13,457 nt of DNA from positions 1 to 13,457 of the forward strand of contig JAJZUR010000007.1 in the NCBI GenBank assembly GCA_021848375.1, read 5' to 3'. Shown one piece after another: positions 1 to 7,858 of this stretch. Both the position numbers and the translations under genes were made by a program. Each line of letters opens with the position of its first letter. Position 1 is the stretch's first letter. The stretch comes from Pseudomonadota bacterium (GTDB lineage: Bacteria > Pseudomonadota > Gammaproteobacteria > UBA6186 > Azoamicaceae). Below the pieces are notes generated by a model, which made no database searches, was not told the origin of the DNA, and was given only the letters and a program-made list of their open reading frames with translations.

Positions 1-187
1 TATTCATTCATCGCTCCATCATCAAAGAGTTAATTTGATAGAGCCTATAATAAATCACCCATTCAAATATTCATAGAACCATCTTCTTTTTGTTAAGGTC
101 GTTCTCCATGTTCCCGCTTAAATGCTATACCAGTTTTAAAAGCTTTAAGTTCCTGCCAAAACTTTTTTTCCAGTTCACTTTCTGCTA
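1..187. other. Region downstream of ffh without a convincing gene
   Basis: Lies 3' of ffh on the minus strand. No complete gene with start, ribosome site and stop was found. One minus-strand frame stays open from inside the ffh 3' end to a TAA at 95..93 and would encode a Lys/Glu-rich tail (EKKFWQELKAF and onward), but it has no ATG, GTG or TTG start after its upstream stop, so it could only be a gene remnant or chance. At the very edge, a GGAG (17..14, minus) stands 6 bases before an ATG at 7..5; this could be the start of the next minus-strand gene, but only 7 bases of it would be inside the window. No rpsP (the usual ffh neighbour in many bacteria) and no terminator hairpin was recognised. 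Confidence 0.3.
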
Positions 188-1558
188 CTACGGTGGAAGC
201 ATCCCCGGAGGTAAGCGACCCTGAAGACTGCGCATTAATTTGGTCACACCGCCTTTGCCGGACATCTTTTTCATCATTTTTTGCATTTGTTCGTGCTGTT
301 TTAAAACGCGATTAATATTTTGAATATCAGAACCGGATCCTGCCGCAATGCGGCGCTTACGCGAGCCTGAATTTGCAATGAGTGTCGGTACACTTCTTTC
401 ACGATTGGTCATCGAATCTAAAATAGCAACCGAGCGCAAAATTTCTTTATCGTTTACTTTTGCTTTCAGGGTTTGTGGAATTGCGCCCATGCCCGGTAAT
501 TTATCCATGAAGCTCGCCATTCCGCCCATATTCAGCATTTGTTTCAATTGATCTCGCAAATCATTTAAATCAAACCCTTGGCCTTTTTTGATTTTTTTGG
601 CAAGCTTTTCGGCTTTATCTTTATCAACTTTGCGTTCCACTTCTTCAATTAATGATAAAACATCGCCCATCCCTAAAATTCTAGAGGCAACCCGATCAGG
701 ATGAAAAAGTTCTAAGGCGCTTATTTTTTCGCCAATTCCCATGAATTTGATAGGCTTTCCCGTCACTTGCCGAATGGATAATGCAGCGCCGCCTCTGGCA
801 TCACCATCGGTTTTGGTTAAAATTACGCCTGTTAACGGCAAGGCTTCATTAAATGCTTTGGCGGAATTGACCGCGTCTTGCCCTGTCATGCTATCCACAA
901 TAAATAATACTTCTGTTGGATTCGCCGCACGATGGATTTGTTTCACTTCTTCCATCATCATGGGATCGACGTGCAAGCGACCCGCCGTATCAATAATTAA
1001 CACCGCTTGCTGTTGCTTTTTGGCTTGTGAAAGTGCTCTTTCCACAATATGCACGGGTTTTTCGTTAGGCTGGCTTTCGATAAACAATGCACCAACCTCA
1101 TTCGCTAATGTCTTTAACTGTTCAATTGCCGCGGGACGATAAATATCAGTACTGACCATTGCAACTGATTTTTGTAAATTCTCCTTGATCCATTTTGCCA
1201 ATTTTGCAGAAGTCGTTGTTTTACCCGAACCTTGCAAACCAGCACATAAAATAACGACCGGCGGGACGGCTTTTAAATTCAGTCCGACGTTCGCCTCACC
1301 CATCAGGTGGATCAATTCACTCTGAACAATTTTCAAAAATTCTTGTTCTGGGGCTAAATGAGCGGCGATCTGATGTCCAATGGATTTATCTTGAACAGTA
1401 CGCACAAATTCTTTCACAACCGGCAACGCCACATCGGCTTCTAACAACGCCTCACGCACCGCTTTTAAGGTACCCTTGATATGCTCTTCTTTGAGCCGGC
1501 CTCCCCCGGTCAGACCTTTAAAGGCGACTCGTAGCCGCTCCGTTAAATTTTCAAACAT
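188..1558 (-). CDS. ffh: Signal recognition particle protein Ffh (SRP54 GTPase)
   Basis: Protein component of the bacterial SRP; it binds 4.5S RNA and hydrophobic signal sequences emerging from the ribosome, and delivers the complex to the receptor FtsY at the inner membrane. The 456-residue product has the full family layout. An N domain (about 1-95) is followed by a G domain with P-loop GLQGSGKTTT (107-116), DTAGR (190-194) and TKTDGDARGG (248-257). A methionine-rich M domain carries the RNA-binding SGSRKRRIAAGSG (397-409) and a Met-rich C-terminal tail. The ATG at 1558 is chosen over an in-frame GTG at 1567 because family members begin MFENLTERL and a GGAG lies 8 bases upstream of the ATG; the GTG would sit inside that site. 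It is divergent from ypjD, as in E. coli. Its RNA partner ffs lies near 12.4 kb in this window. Confidence 0.98.
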   Translation of the reverse strand: MFENLTERLRVAFKGLTGGGRLKEEHIKGTLKAVREALLEADVALPVVKEFVRTVQDKSIGHQIAAHLAPEQEFLKIVQSELIHLMGEANVGLNLKAVPPVVILCAGLQGSGKTTTSAKLAKWIKENLQKSVAMVSTDIYRPAAIEQLKTLANEVGALFIESQPNEKPVHIVERALSQAKKQQQAVLIIDTAGRLHVDPMMMEEVKQIHRAANPTEVLFIVDSMTGQDAVNSAKAFNEALPLTGVILTKTDGDARGGAALSIRQVTGKPIKFMGIGEKISALELFHPDRVASRILGMGDVLSLIEEVERKVDKDKAEKLAKKIKKGQGFDLNDLRDQLKQMLNMGGMASFMDKLPGMGAIPQTLKAKVNDKEILRSVAILDSMTNRERSVPTLIANSGSRKRRIAAGSGSDIQNINRVLKQHEQMQKMMKKMSGKGGVTKLMRSLQGRLPPGMLPP

Positions 1559-1613
1559 TAACCGCACTCCGCTTAGGGATTGTTTTATCAGTAGTTTTTA
1601 TGAGAAAATAAAG

Positions 1614-1642
1614 ATTATGCACGAGGAAAACGATATTTTCAA
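1614..1642 (-). promoter_or_regulatory. Predicted sigma70-type promoter of ffh
   Basis: On the minus strand a TTGAAA -35 box (1642..1637) is separated by exactly 17 bases from a CATAAT -10 box (1619..1614). Transcription would start near 1607 and leave a leader of about 50 bases before the ffh ATG. Both boxes are close to consensus and the spacing is ideal, so this is the best promoter match seen in the window. It is a sequence match only. Confidence 0.6.
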
Positions 1643-1643
1643 A

Positions 1644-1649
1644 TATACT
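1644..1649 (+). promoter_or_regulatory. Possible -10 box for ypjD-yfjD
   Basis: TATACT on the plus strand lies 8 bases before the ypjD ATG. No convincing -35 box was found at 16-18 bases, and initiation here would give a transcript with almost no leader. The ffh -35 box ends just 1 base away on the other strand, so the two divergent promoters would be packed back to back. Weak call. Confidence 0.25.
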
Positions 1650-1657
1650 GTAGGGAT

Positions 1658-2452
1658 ATGGGCTTAACTTCCATCAGTTTCTTGGCTTCCTTTACTTATG
1701 TTGTGGCTTCACTACTGCAATATCTTAGCTCTTTAAGTAAGATAACTGTATCTAAATTATTGAAATTCCGAGTTGTCTGCTCTGTTGCTTTACTACTCCA
1801 TGGCTACTTGCTTTACCGCTGGATAGATACGCCAGCCGGCCAGAATCTTAGTCTAAGTCTTATGTTTTCCTTGATCTGCTGGATTATTTCGCTAGCGCTC
1901 TTAGCCATCACACTTATTAAAACATTGGAAAATCTTACTCTTTTTGTACTGCCGGTAACGGCATTGTCCATTTTGCTCGCCGTATGGTTTCCCGGTCATG
2001 AATTTTTTCAAACCGGATCCGATCCTTCCATGCTTATCCATATCCTCATTTCCATTTTAACCTTTGGGATATTGGGACTGGCGGCTCTGCAAGCCACTTT
2101 ACTGTACTATCAAAATAGAATCTTACGCAATAACGTTGCAACCGGCATTGTCCGCATCTTACCTCCCTTACAAACCATGGAAAGATTGCTGTTTCAAATT
2201 ATTTGGTTTGGATTTCTCTTATTAAGCGCCTCCCTTTTAAGTTCGACTTTACTTTCATACACAAACCTTTTCACACATCATCCAGAAAAAGTCATTTTAT
2301 CGCTGCTGGCCTGGTGCTTATTTGCCGGCCTCTTATACGGACATTATCGTTCCGGATTACGGGGTTTAACAGCTATTCGCTGGACATTAATCGGCGTTAG
2401 TCTCTTGCTTGGAGGGTACCTTGCTGGCAAACTGTTCCCCATAGGATCTTGA
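1658..2452 (+). CDS. ypjD: Inner-membrane protein YpjD, cytochrome c assembly (CcsA-like) family
   Basis: A 264-residue integral membrane protein with about eight hydrophobic segments (roughly 8-26, 40-54, 66-87, 92-110, 124-150, 177-200, 212-229, 239-260). The stretch LPPLQTMERLLFQ (168-180) and the C-terminal GHYRSGLRGLTAIRWTL (228-244) are characteristic of the YpjD branch of the cytochrome c assembly/CcsA superfamily. His48, His128 and His229 are the obvious buried histidines. Members share a fold with haem-handling proteins, but a haem role is not shown for this branch; in E. coli the gene (also called corE) is linked to magnesium/cobalt handling together with yfjD/corB. The ATG at 1658 has an AGGGA only 1 base upstream, so translation signals are poor, yet the first segment aligns with the family from here. 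yfjD follows after 21 bases, so the two are probably co-transcribed. Confidence 0.85.
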   Translation: MGLTSISFLASFTYVVASLLQYLSSLSKITVSKLLKFRVVCSVALLLHGYLLYRWIDTPAGQNLSLSLMFSLICWIISLALLAITLIKTLENLTLFVLPVTALSILLAVWFPGHEFFQTGSDPSMLIHILISILTFGILGLAALQATLLYYQNRILRNNVATGIVRILPPLQTMERLLFQIIWFGFLLLSASLLSSTLLSYTNLFTHHPEKVILSLLAWCLFAGLLYGHYRSGLRGLTAIRWTLIGVSLLLGGYLAGKLFPIGS

Positions 2453-2473
2453 AACAAAAGGATGTAAATAACT

Positions 2474-3772
2474 TTGAGTAGCTTTCAACAACTTTCTGAC
2501 GGATTCTTAGTATCCGTATTAATATTTGCCTTTTTTCTCTGTTTTTTTTGTGCGGCCAGTGAAACGGGCATTATGGCACTCAATCGCTATCGCCTAAAAC
2601 ACCTTGCCAAAAGTGAACCCTATGCGCGACGTATTACAAAATTATTGGAACATCCAGATCGATTATTGGGCGTTATCCTGATTGGAAATACTTTTGCAAC
2701 CGCTATCAGCGCCAGTATCGCCAATCAAATTGCAGAACATATCTGGGGACAAATCGGTATCTTAATCGCACCACTGTTGGTGACTCTGTTTCTACTCATT
2801 TTTGCAGAGGTAATGCCTAAAACCATTGCGGCTATTAAACCCCTCGAAACCGCTCGCCTCGTCTCTTTACCATTACAAGGCATGTTAAAACTCTTATATC
2901 CTTTGGTATGGCTAGCAACAGGTGTTTCTTCCAACCTCTTAAAACTTTTCGGGTTGCGCGTTTCAGCCAAACCTCAAGATTCAGTCAGTGGAGAAGAATT
3001 ACGCACTATCGTAAACGAAGCCAATAGTTTGATCCCCAGTCACCATCAAACCATGCTGCTCAGTATTTTAGATCTGGAAAATGTTCGAGTGGAACATATT
3101 ATGATCCCGAGAAACGAAGTCATTGGGATCAATCTCGATGAGGATAAGGAAACCATTATAAATAAGTTAAAAGATGTACAACATACCTTATTGCCCGTTT
3201 ATCGTTCTGATTTAGACAATGTTCAAGGCATTTTACATACGCGCAATATCGTGAAAATCTTAACCCAACACGATCTCAATGAGCCTTCCTTAATCAGCGT
3301 CATGGAAGAACCTTATTTTGTTCCAGAAGGAACTTCTTTACATACTCAGCTCTTGAATTTCCAGCAAAACAAGCGACGCATAGCATTAGTCGTCGATGAA
3401 TATGGCGATGTTTTGGGACTGGTAACGCTCGAAGATATTCTAGAAGAAATTGTTGGGGAATTTACCACGGAAGTTAAAACCGAAGAACAAGACATCCAAC
3501 CCCAGGAAGATGGCAGTTTCTTGGTCGATGGCGGTATCAGCGTACGCGATCTAAATCGACGCCAACACTGGGAATTACCAACCGATGGACCCACAACTTT
3601 AAATGGTCTTATCATGGAACACTTAGAAGCCATTCCAGAACAAGGCGTTTCCGTGATGATTGCAGGATACCCCATTCATGTTATCCAGGTAAAAGATAAT
3701 ACTGTAAAACTGGCTCGGATCTCACCTAGAACCACCGGAAACACGGAAGAATCTCATCAGCATTCGGATTAA
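2474..3772 (+). CDS. yfjD: CNNM/HlyC-CorC family membrane protein YfjD (CorB-like)
   Basis: A 432-residue protein with the complete CNNM architecture. A DUF21 transmembrane domain (about 8-160, including ASETGIMALNRYRL at 28-41 and AEVMPKT at 111-117) is followed by a CBS-domain pair (about 205-330, with VVDEYGDVLGLVTLEDILEEIVGE at 307-330 region) and a C-terminal CorC_HlyC domain (about 345-415). E. coli YfjD/CorB and CNNM relatives are implicated in magnesium/cobalt efflux or homeostasis; CBS pairs in this family bind adenine nucleotides. The start is TTG at 2474: AAGGA lies 11 bases upstream, no ATG gives a sensible N-terminus, and the residues from here match the family. It follows ypjD, the same order as in E. 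coli. Its TAA overlaps the dam stop on the other strand by 4 bases. Confidence 0.92.
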   Translation: MSSFQQLSDGFLVSVLIFAFFLCFFCAASETGIMALNRYRLKHLAKSEPYARRITKLLEHPDRLLGVILIGNTFATAISASIANQIAEHIWGQIGILIAPLLVTLFLLIFAEVMPKTIAAIKPLETARLVSLPLQGMLKLLYPLVWLATGVSSNLLKLFGLRVSAKPQDSVSGEELRTIVNEANSLIPSHHQTMLLSILDLENVRVEHIMIPRNEVIGINLDEDKETIINKLKDVQHTLLPVYRSDLDNVQGILHTRNIVKILTQHDLNEPSLISVMEEPYFVPEGTSLHTQLLNFQQNKRRIALVVDEYGDVLGLVTLEDILEEIVGEFTTEVKTEEQDIQPQEDGSFLVDGGISVRDLNRRQHWELPTDGPTTLNGLIMEHLEAIPEQGVSVMIAGYPIHVIQVKDNTVKLARISPRTTGNTEESHQHSD

Positions 3773-4605
3773 TTCGACGTTATTCTTATCGCAAAATTTT
3801 TGATTAACTCTTTCGTGCGCTTTATTTTGTTCTTTTCGAATCCCTTTAAAGCCAAAATCTCTAAAGCTGGCTCTCGATCACCCGTACAAGAAATACTTCT
3901 TGGCGCTGGTAACTTAAAAACAGTGAACTTTAAATCTTTGTATAATTTTATCACCCGCAACGTCGCCTGATTAGACGCTATCACTGGCCCATCATGTTTG
4001 GCTAACCAGTTAGCTAATCGCCTTTGATCTTCCCAGACAAAATCAATCGTATTATATTTCGTAAATTCCACATCATAAGGTGGATCGGCATACAAAAAAT
4101 CATTTTCCTGCAATTGCAAATCTTCAAAATCTCCATGCTTGAGATCCCATTTTTTTAAAAGATCTTTATATTCTATAAATTCGGTTTTGTATTTTATATT
4201 ACGATGTTGACCAAACGGCACATTAAATTCCCCACCATTGTTAAACCGACATAATCCATTAAAGCCCGTACGAATTAAATAATAAAAAATGGCTGCTGCT
4301 TCTTTCGTTTTATGTTTCCTATGCTGCACCAACCCATTAAATTTATCCCGCATCTCATAATAAAAACTCGCGTTGTTCTTAAAACTAAGTTCTATTTTTA
4401 GTCCTTTTTTCACTTGTTGATAAAAATTCACCAAATGAATATTGGCGTCATTTAAAAGCGCCTCTGCGGGATTTAAACCAAGCGCAATAGCCATACCCCC
4501 GGTAAACGGTTCAACCAACCGAGTTTCTGGAAGATTTGTCCAAATATCCTGTAGAACGGGCAACAGCCAACGTTTACCGCCAGCCCATTTCAAGAGGGGT
4601 TTCAA
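3769..4605 (-). CDS. dam: DNA adenine methylase, Dam/D12 class (probable GATC specificity)
   Basis: S-adenosylmethionine-dependent N6-adenine methyltransferase of the D12 class; relatives such as E. coli Dam modify GATC. The 278-residue product has the SAM-binding KWAGGK (6-11), VEPFTGG (31-37), the family block GFNGLCRFNNGGEFNVPFG (114-132) and catalytic DPPY (174-177); SNQATLR and the C-terminal LEILAL match the rest of the fold. The start is TTG at 4605, supported by AGGAG about 8 bases upstream and by family alignment. No restriction endonuclease is next to it, so it looks like an orphan methylase. Base composition is lower in GC than neighbouring genes in places (12 G+C in 4141-4200; 14 in 4381-4440, counted by hand), which with its position between two conserved blocks suggests acquisition. 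GATC specificity is inferred from family resemblance. Confidence 0.92.
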   Translation of the reverse strand: MKPLLKWAGGKRWLLPVLQDIWTNLPETRLVEPFTGGMAIALGLNPAEALLNDANIHLVNFYQQVKKGLKIELSFKNNASFYYEMRDKFNGLVQHRKHKTKEAAAIFYYLIRTGFNGLCRFNNGGEFNVPFGQHRNIKYKTEFIEYKDLLKKWDLKHGDFEDLQLQENDFLYADPPYDVEFTKYNTIDFVWEDQRRLANWLAKHDGPVIASNQATLRVIKLYKDLKFTVFKLPAPRSISCTGDREPALEILALKGFEKNKIKRTKELIKNFAIRITSN

Positions 4606-4641
4606 AAAGCGCTCTCCTAACTCAAATGCTCTAGATGTATA

Positions 4642-4655
4642 GATAGTGTGCTATC
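4642..4655. repeat. Short perfect inverted repeat upstream of dam
   Basis: GATAG and CTATC flank a TGTG loop in the dam-fadD gap, 37 bases upstream of the dam start. The run of A residues follows on the plus strand, so it is not a terminator in either direction. It could be a small operator, but 5-bp arms are short enough to arise by chance. Confidence 0.25.
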
Positions 4656-4656
4656 C

Positions 4657-4694
4657 AAAAAAATTAGTCTATCCGATAAATAACCAATGACTAA
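4657..4694 (-). terminator. Weak candidate rho-independent terminator of fadD
   Basis: On the minus strand, about 30 bases beyond the fadD stop, TTAGTC (4694..4689) can pair with GACTAA (4669..4664), followed by seven T residues (4663..4657). The stem has only 6 bp, is AT-rich, and encloses a 19-base loop, so termination here may be inefficient and dam could be partly read from fadD transcripts. Confidence 0.3.
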
Positions 4695-4724
4695 ATAGGC
4701 TCCCAATTATAGAGAGGATAAATG

Positions 4725-6395
4725 CTATTTTTCAAGTTTTTCCTTTTCTCTTAAGACTCTATGTAAAATCTTACCCACATTGGATTTCGGTAACTCGCTA
4801 CAAAATTCAATTTCTTTCGGAACTTTGTAGCCCGTTAATTGAGTGTGGCAATATTCTTTCACCCACTCTGCCGTTAAATGTGGATCTTTTTTAACAATAA
4901 AGGCTTTAACCTTTTCCCCATCTTCTCTGGGGACGCCAATAACAGCCACTTCTAAAACTTGCGGCATCATAGCGATAACATCTTCAACTTCATTGGGATA
5001 TACATTAAATCCAGAGACCAATATCATGTTTTTTTTGCGATCCACAATTCGAACATAGCCTTCTTCATCTACCGTCGCAATATCGCCGGTGCGTAACCAA
5101 CCATCTTGTAAAACATCTTCCGTATCCACATGCAATTTCCAATATCCCCGCATGACTTGCGGCCCACGAACACAAAGCTCTCCCGGCGTATTAAAGCCCA
5201 ATTCAAGCCCTCGATCGTCTCGTATACAAATATCCGTCGAACTGATCGGCAAACCGATACTGCCATTATAATCTTTTAAATTAAAGGGATTGATACAAAC
5301 CGCTGGACAGGTCTCCGTTAAACCATAAGCTTCTAATAAAGGAACTTTGGTAATGGCTTTCCATCGGAGAGCAACCGCTCGTTGTATACTCATCCCACCC
5401 CCAAGCGCGATGCGTAACGCACTAAAATCCAAGTTTGCAAACGCTGGCTGATTTAACAACGCATTAAATAGGGTATTAACACCCGTAATTGCTGTAAACC
5501 GATAGCGGCCCAATATTTTGATAAACCCTTTAATATCTCTTGGATTCGTAATCAATACATTTAAAGCTCCGACGCGCATAAAAGTAAAACAATTGGCAGT
5601 AAGCGAAAAAATATGGTAAAGCGGCAAAGCTGTAATAATAATCTCTTCTCCAGGTTTTACCGCGGGCTTTATCCAAGCAGAAGTTTGTTCTATATTTGCA
5701 ACCATATTGCGATGGGTTAGCATAGCGCCTTTTGCGATCCCTGTTGTACCACCTGTATACTGCAAAAATGCAATATCTTCCCCAGTAATAATGGGTTTAA
5801 CAAACTTTTGTTTTGCACCCAATGCAAGCGCTTCTCTAAATTTTTGATGCCCTGGGATCTTCCAGGCAGGCACCATTTTTTTCAGATATTTGACAACCCA
5901 ATTGACCAGCAAAGCTTTTGGAAATGGTAATATATCCCCTACTTCAGTGACAATAATATGTTTGATCTTAACTTTTTTAAGCACTTTTGCAAGCGTATTT
6001 GCAAAATTGGCTAAGACAATAATGGCATCACACTCAGCATCGCTTAATTGATATTCTAATTCTCTCGGGGTATACAGCGGATTAACATTTACAACGATAA
6101 GTCCTGCGCGTAATGCTCCAAAGAGCGCGATTGGATATTGCAATAAGTTTGGCATCATCAATGCAATCCGATCCCCAATTTTCAATCCCAATGCAGATTG
6201 TAAGTAAGCGGCAAAAAAACGGGTTTTTTCTTCGAGCTCAGCAAAAGTAATCGCTTGATTTAAATTGGTAAACGCGGCTTTGTCTTTAAATCGATTACAG
6301 GTTTCCAAAAACATTTCATTTAATGATGCAAAGCGCGCGGGATCAATCACCGCCGGTACCCCAGGCTGATAATTTTTTAGCCATACTTTTTCCAT
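4725..6395 (-). CDS. fadD: Long-chain-fatty-acid-CoA ligase FadD
   Basis: Peripheral inner-membrane acyl-CoA synthetase that activates long-chain fatty acids with ATP and CoA (via acyl-AMP) for beta-oxidation or lipid synthesis. From the chosen start the protein has 556 residues, against 561 in E. coli, and is similar over its whole length. It shows the ATP-binding YTGGTTGIAKG (213-223), YGLTE (357-361), the FadD signature DGWLRTGDIATVDEEGY (431-447), and PKSNVGKIL (536-544) with the adenylation lysine at 542. The frame stays open to an ATG at 6452, but family members begin at MEKVWL, encoded at 6395. The ATG at 6452 has no ribosome site and lies at the expected transcription start; the one at 6395 has only a weak GAG-type site. 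The gene is divergent from an amino acid permease with a shared promoter region. dam lies downstream, 119 bases away. Confidence 0.95.
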   Translation of the reverse strand: MEKVWLKNYQPGVPAVIDPARFASLNEMFLETCNRFKDKAAFTNLNQAITFAELEEKTRFFAAYLQSALGLKIGDRIALMMPNLLQYPIALFGALRAGLIVVNVNPLYTPRELEYQLSDAECDAIIVLANFANTLAKVLKKVKIKHIIVTEVGDILPFPKALLVNWVVKYLKKMVPAWKIPGHQKFREALALGAKQKFVKPIITGEDIAFLQYTGGTTGIAKGAMLTHRNMVANIEQTSAWIKPAVKPGEEIIITALPLYHIFSLTANCFTFMRVGALNVLITNPRDIKGFIKILGRYRFTAITGVNTLFNALLNQPAFANLDFSALRIALGGGMSIQRAVALRWKAITKVPLLEAYGLTETCPAVCINPFNLKDYNGSIGLPISSTDICIRDDRGLELGFNTPGELCVRGPQVMRGYWKLHVDTEDVLQDGWLRTGDIATVDEEGYVRIVDRKKNMILVSGFNVYPNEVEDVIAMMPQVLEVAVIGVPREDGEKVKAFIVKKDPHLTAEWVKEYCHTQLTGYKVPKEIEFCSELPKSNVGKILHRVLREKEKLEK

Positions 6396-6453
6396 GAGCT
6401 CTACTCGTTCCCTTTTCTCTGAATCCAAAGATGTCTGGTTTCTAGTCTTCATA

Positions 6454-6466
6454 ATTATGGTAGAAT
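6454..6466. promoter_or_regulatory. Overlapping divergent -10 boxes of fadD and the permease
   Basis: On the plus strand TG (6458-6459), one base, then TAGAAT (6461-6466) forms an extended -10 element that would start the permease transcript near 6473, giving a leader of about 78 bases to its ATG. On the minus strand CATAAT (6459..6454) could be the -10 box for fadD, with only a poor -35 match upstream. The two share bases 6458-6459, so polymerase could not occupy both at once. Sequence match only. Confidence 0.35.
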
Positions 6467-6550
6467 TTCGGCTTTATGTAACCTAAAAGAGATTAATCCT
6501 ATTTAGTTAGTTTGTTGGTTTTCTTAAAAACAAAAAATCTTGGGGAAGGT

Positions 6551-7858
6551 ATGCACTTAGGCAAGAAAATTGGATTCTGGTCCGTCACTTCATTAGTTAT
6601 TGGTAGTCAGATTGGCTCTGGCATTTTGTTGTTGCCAGCAAGCCTTGCTAAGTTTGGAGCTATTGGTTTGACCAGTTGGTTAATTACCTCTACTGGAGCA
6701 CTCTTTTTGGCCCTCATTTTTTCTAAATTATGTTCCAAAATACCTAAAACGGGGGGACCACACGCCTATATTGCTGCAGCGTTTGGTGATCGCGCTGCCT
6801 TTTATGCTGCTTGGACTTATTGGGTTATCTCTTGGCTAAGTACACCCGCTGTTTTAATTGCAATCGTCGGTTATTTAAATCCACTCTTAGGAAACGCGGA
6901 TCCTTTAACAAATTTATTTCTCGAAATACTGATACTTTTTTCAATTACGCTTTTAAATTTATCTGGCGTTGGCACCGCAGGCAGAGCAGAATTTGTATTT
7001 ACTTTATTAAAAGTAATTCCCTTATTGATTGTTCCACTAGCAGGCATCACTTTCATTAATAAAAACAATTTTATCCCTTTTAATCCGACGGGCGAATCCA
7101 CTTTTACTGCCTTAAATTCGGCCGCTTTACTTACTTTATGGGGTTTTATAGGGGTTGAATCGGCTACGACACCTGCCGGCTCTGTCGAAAAGCCAGCAAA
7201 AACCATACCCACTGCTATTGTCGTTGGTACTGCAGTGGTTGCATTGGTTTATATATTAAGTAGTTTTGTAGTAATGGGTATTATATCGCCAAGAGAACTA
7301 GAACAATCCAAAGCTCCTTTTGCCGATGCCGCGACGCTCATTTTTTCAGGACATTGGGGCATGGTGGTTTCAATGGCTGCCTCTATTGTATGCCTTGGAA
7401 CCTTAAACGCATGGATTTTAACCAGCGGCCAAATAGCATTAGGTGCCGCAACGGATGGTTACTTTCCGCGCTTCTTTAGCGTTAAAAATAAAAAAGGAGC
7501 GCCAAAGTGGAGTCTTATCATATCTTCGCTTGGTATTGTACCCTTTTTAATTATCACCATGGATGAAAATTTAATAAACCAGGTTAATAAAATTATTGAT
7601 ATTTCCGTTACTGCATTTTTATTTGTCTACACTTTTTGTGTTCTGAGTTATTTAAAAATATTTTGCCATTTTGATAAATTTAATTTTATCAACCTTCGAA
7701 GATTATGTATAGCCATAATAGCGCTCATTTTTTGCGGTTGGGCATTATGGTCTTCTGGCATTAAAGTCGTTAGCCTCGCAATGCTGGTTACCTTAAGCGG
7801 TATTCCCGTCTATTTTTTAATGAAAAAAAATAAACATGATTTACTGCCTAAGTTCTAA
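6551..7858 (+). CDS. APC-superfamily amino acid permease, AdiC/PotE-like
   Basis: A 435-residue inner-membrane transporter with about 12 hydrophobic segments. Its first helix contains GSQIGSGILLLP (18-29), the unwound substrate-binding segment of amino acid-polyamine-organocation carriers, and WGFIGVESATTPAG in the middle matches the sixth-helix region of the arginine/agmatine antiporter AdiC. It therefore probably exchanges or imports an amino acid or its amine, but the substrate cannot be assigned: no decarboxylase gene is adjacent. The ATG at 6551 is preferred to an in-frame TTG at 6512 because GGGG-AAGGT precedes it at good spacing and the residues between are not family-like. Its last 18 bases overlap the 3' end of htpG on the opposite strand. 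Confidence 0.87.
   Translation: MHLGKKIGFWSVTSLVIGSQIGSGILLLPASLAKFGAIGLTSWLITSTGALFLALIFSKLCSKIPKTGGPHAYIAAAFGDRAAFYAAWTYWVISWLSTPAVLIAIVGYLNPLLGNADPLTNLFLEILILFSITLLNLSGVGTAGRAEFVFTLLKVIPLLIVPLAGITFINKNNFIPFNPTGESTFTALNSAALLTLWGFIGVESATTPAGSVEKPAKTIPTAIVVGTAVVALVYILSSFVVMGIISPRELEQSKAPFADAATLIFSGHWGMVVSMAASIVCLGTLNAWILTSGQIALGAATDGYFPRFFSVKNKKGAPKWSLIISSLGIVPFLIITMDENLINQVNKIIDISVTAFLFVYTFCVLSYLKIFCHFDKFNFINLRRLCIAIIALIFCGWALWSSGIKVVSLAMLVTLSGIPVYFLMKKNKHDLLPKF

Noticed and set aside
4642..4663. Hairpin GATAG-TGTG-CTATC plus A/T run as a terminator
   Set aside because: The T run precedes rather than follows the hairpin on the minus strand, and on the plus strand the run is A, so it cannot act as an intrinsic terminator.
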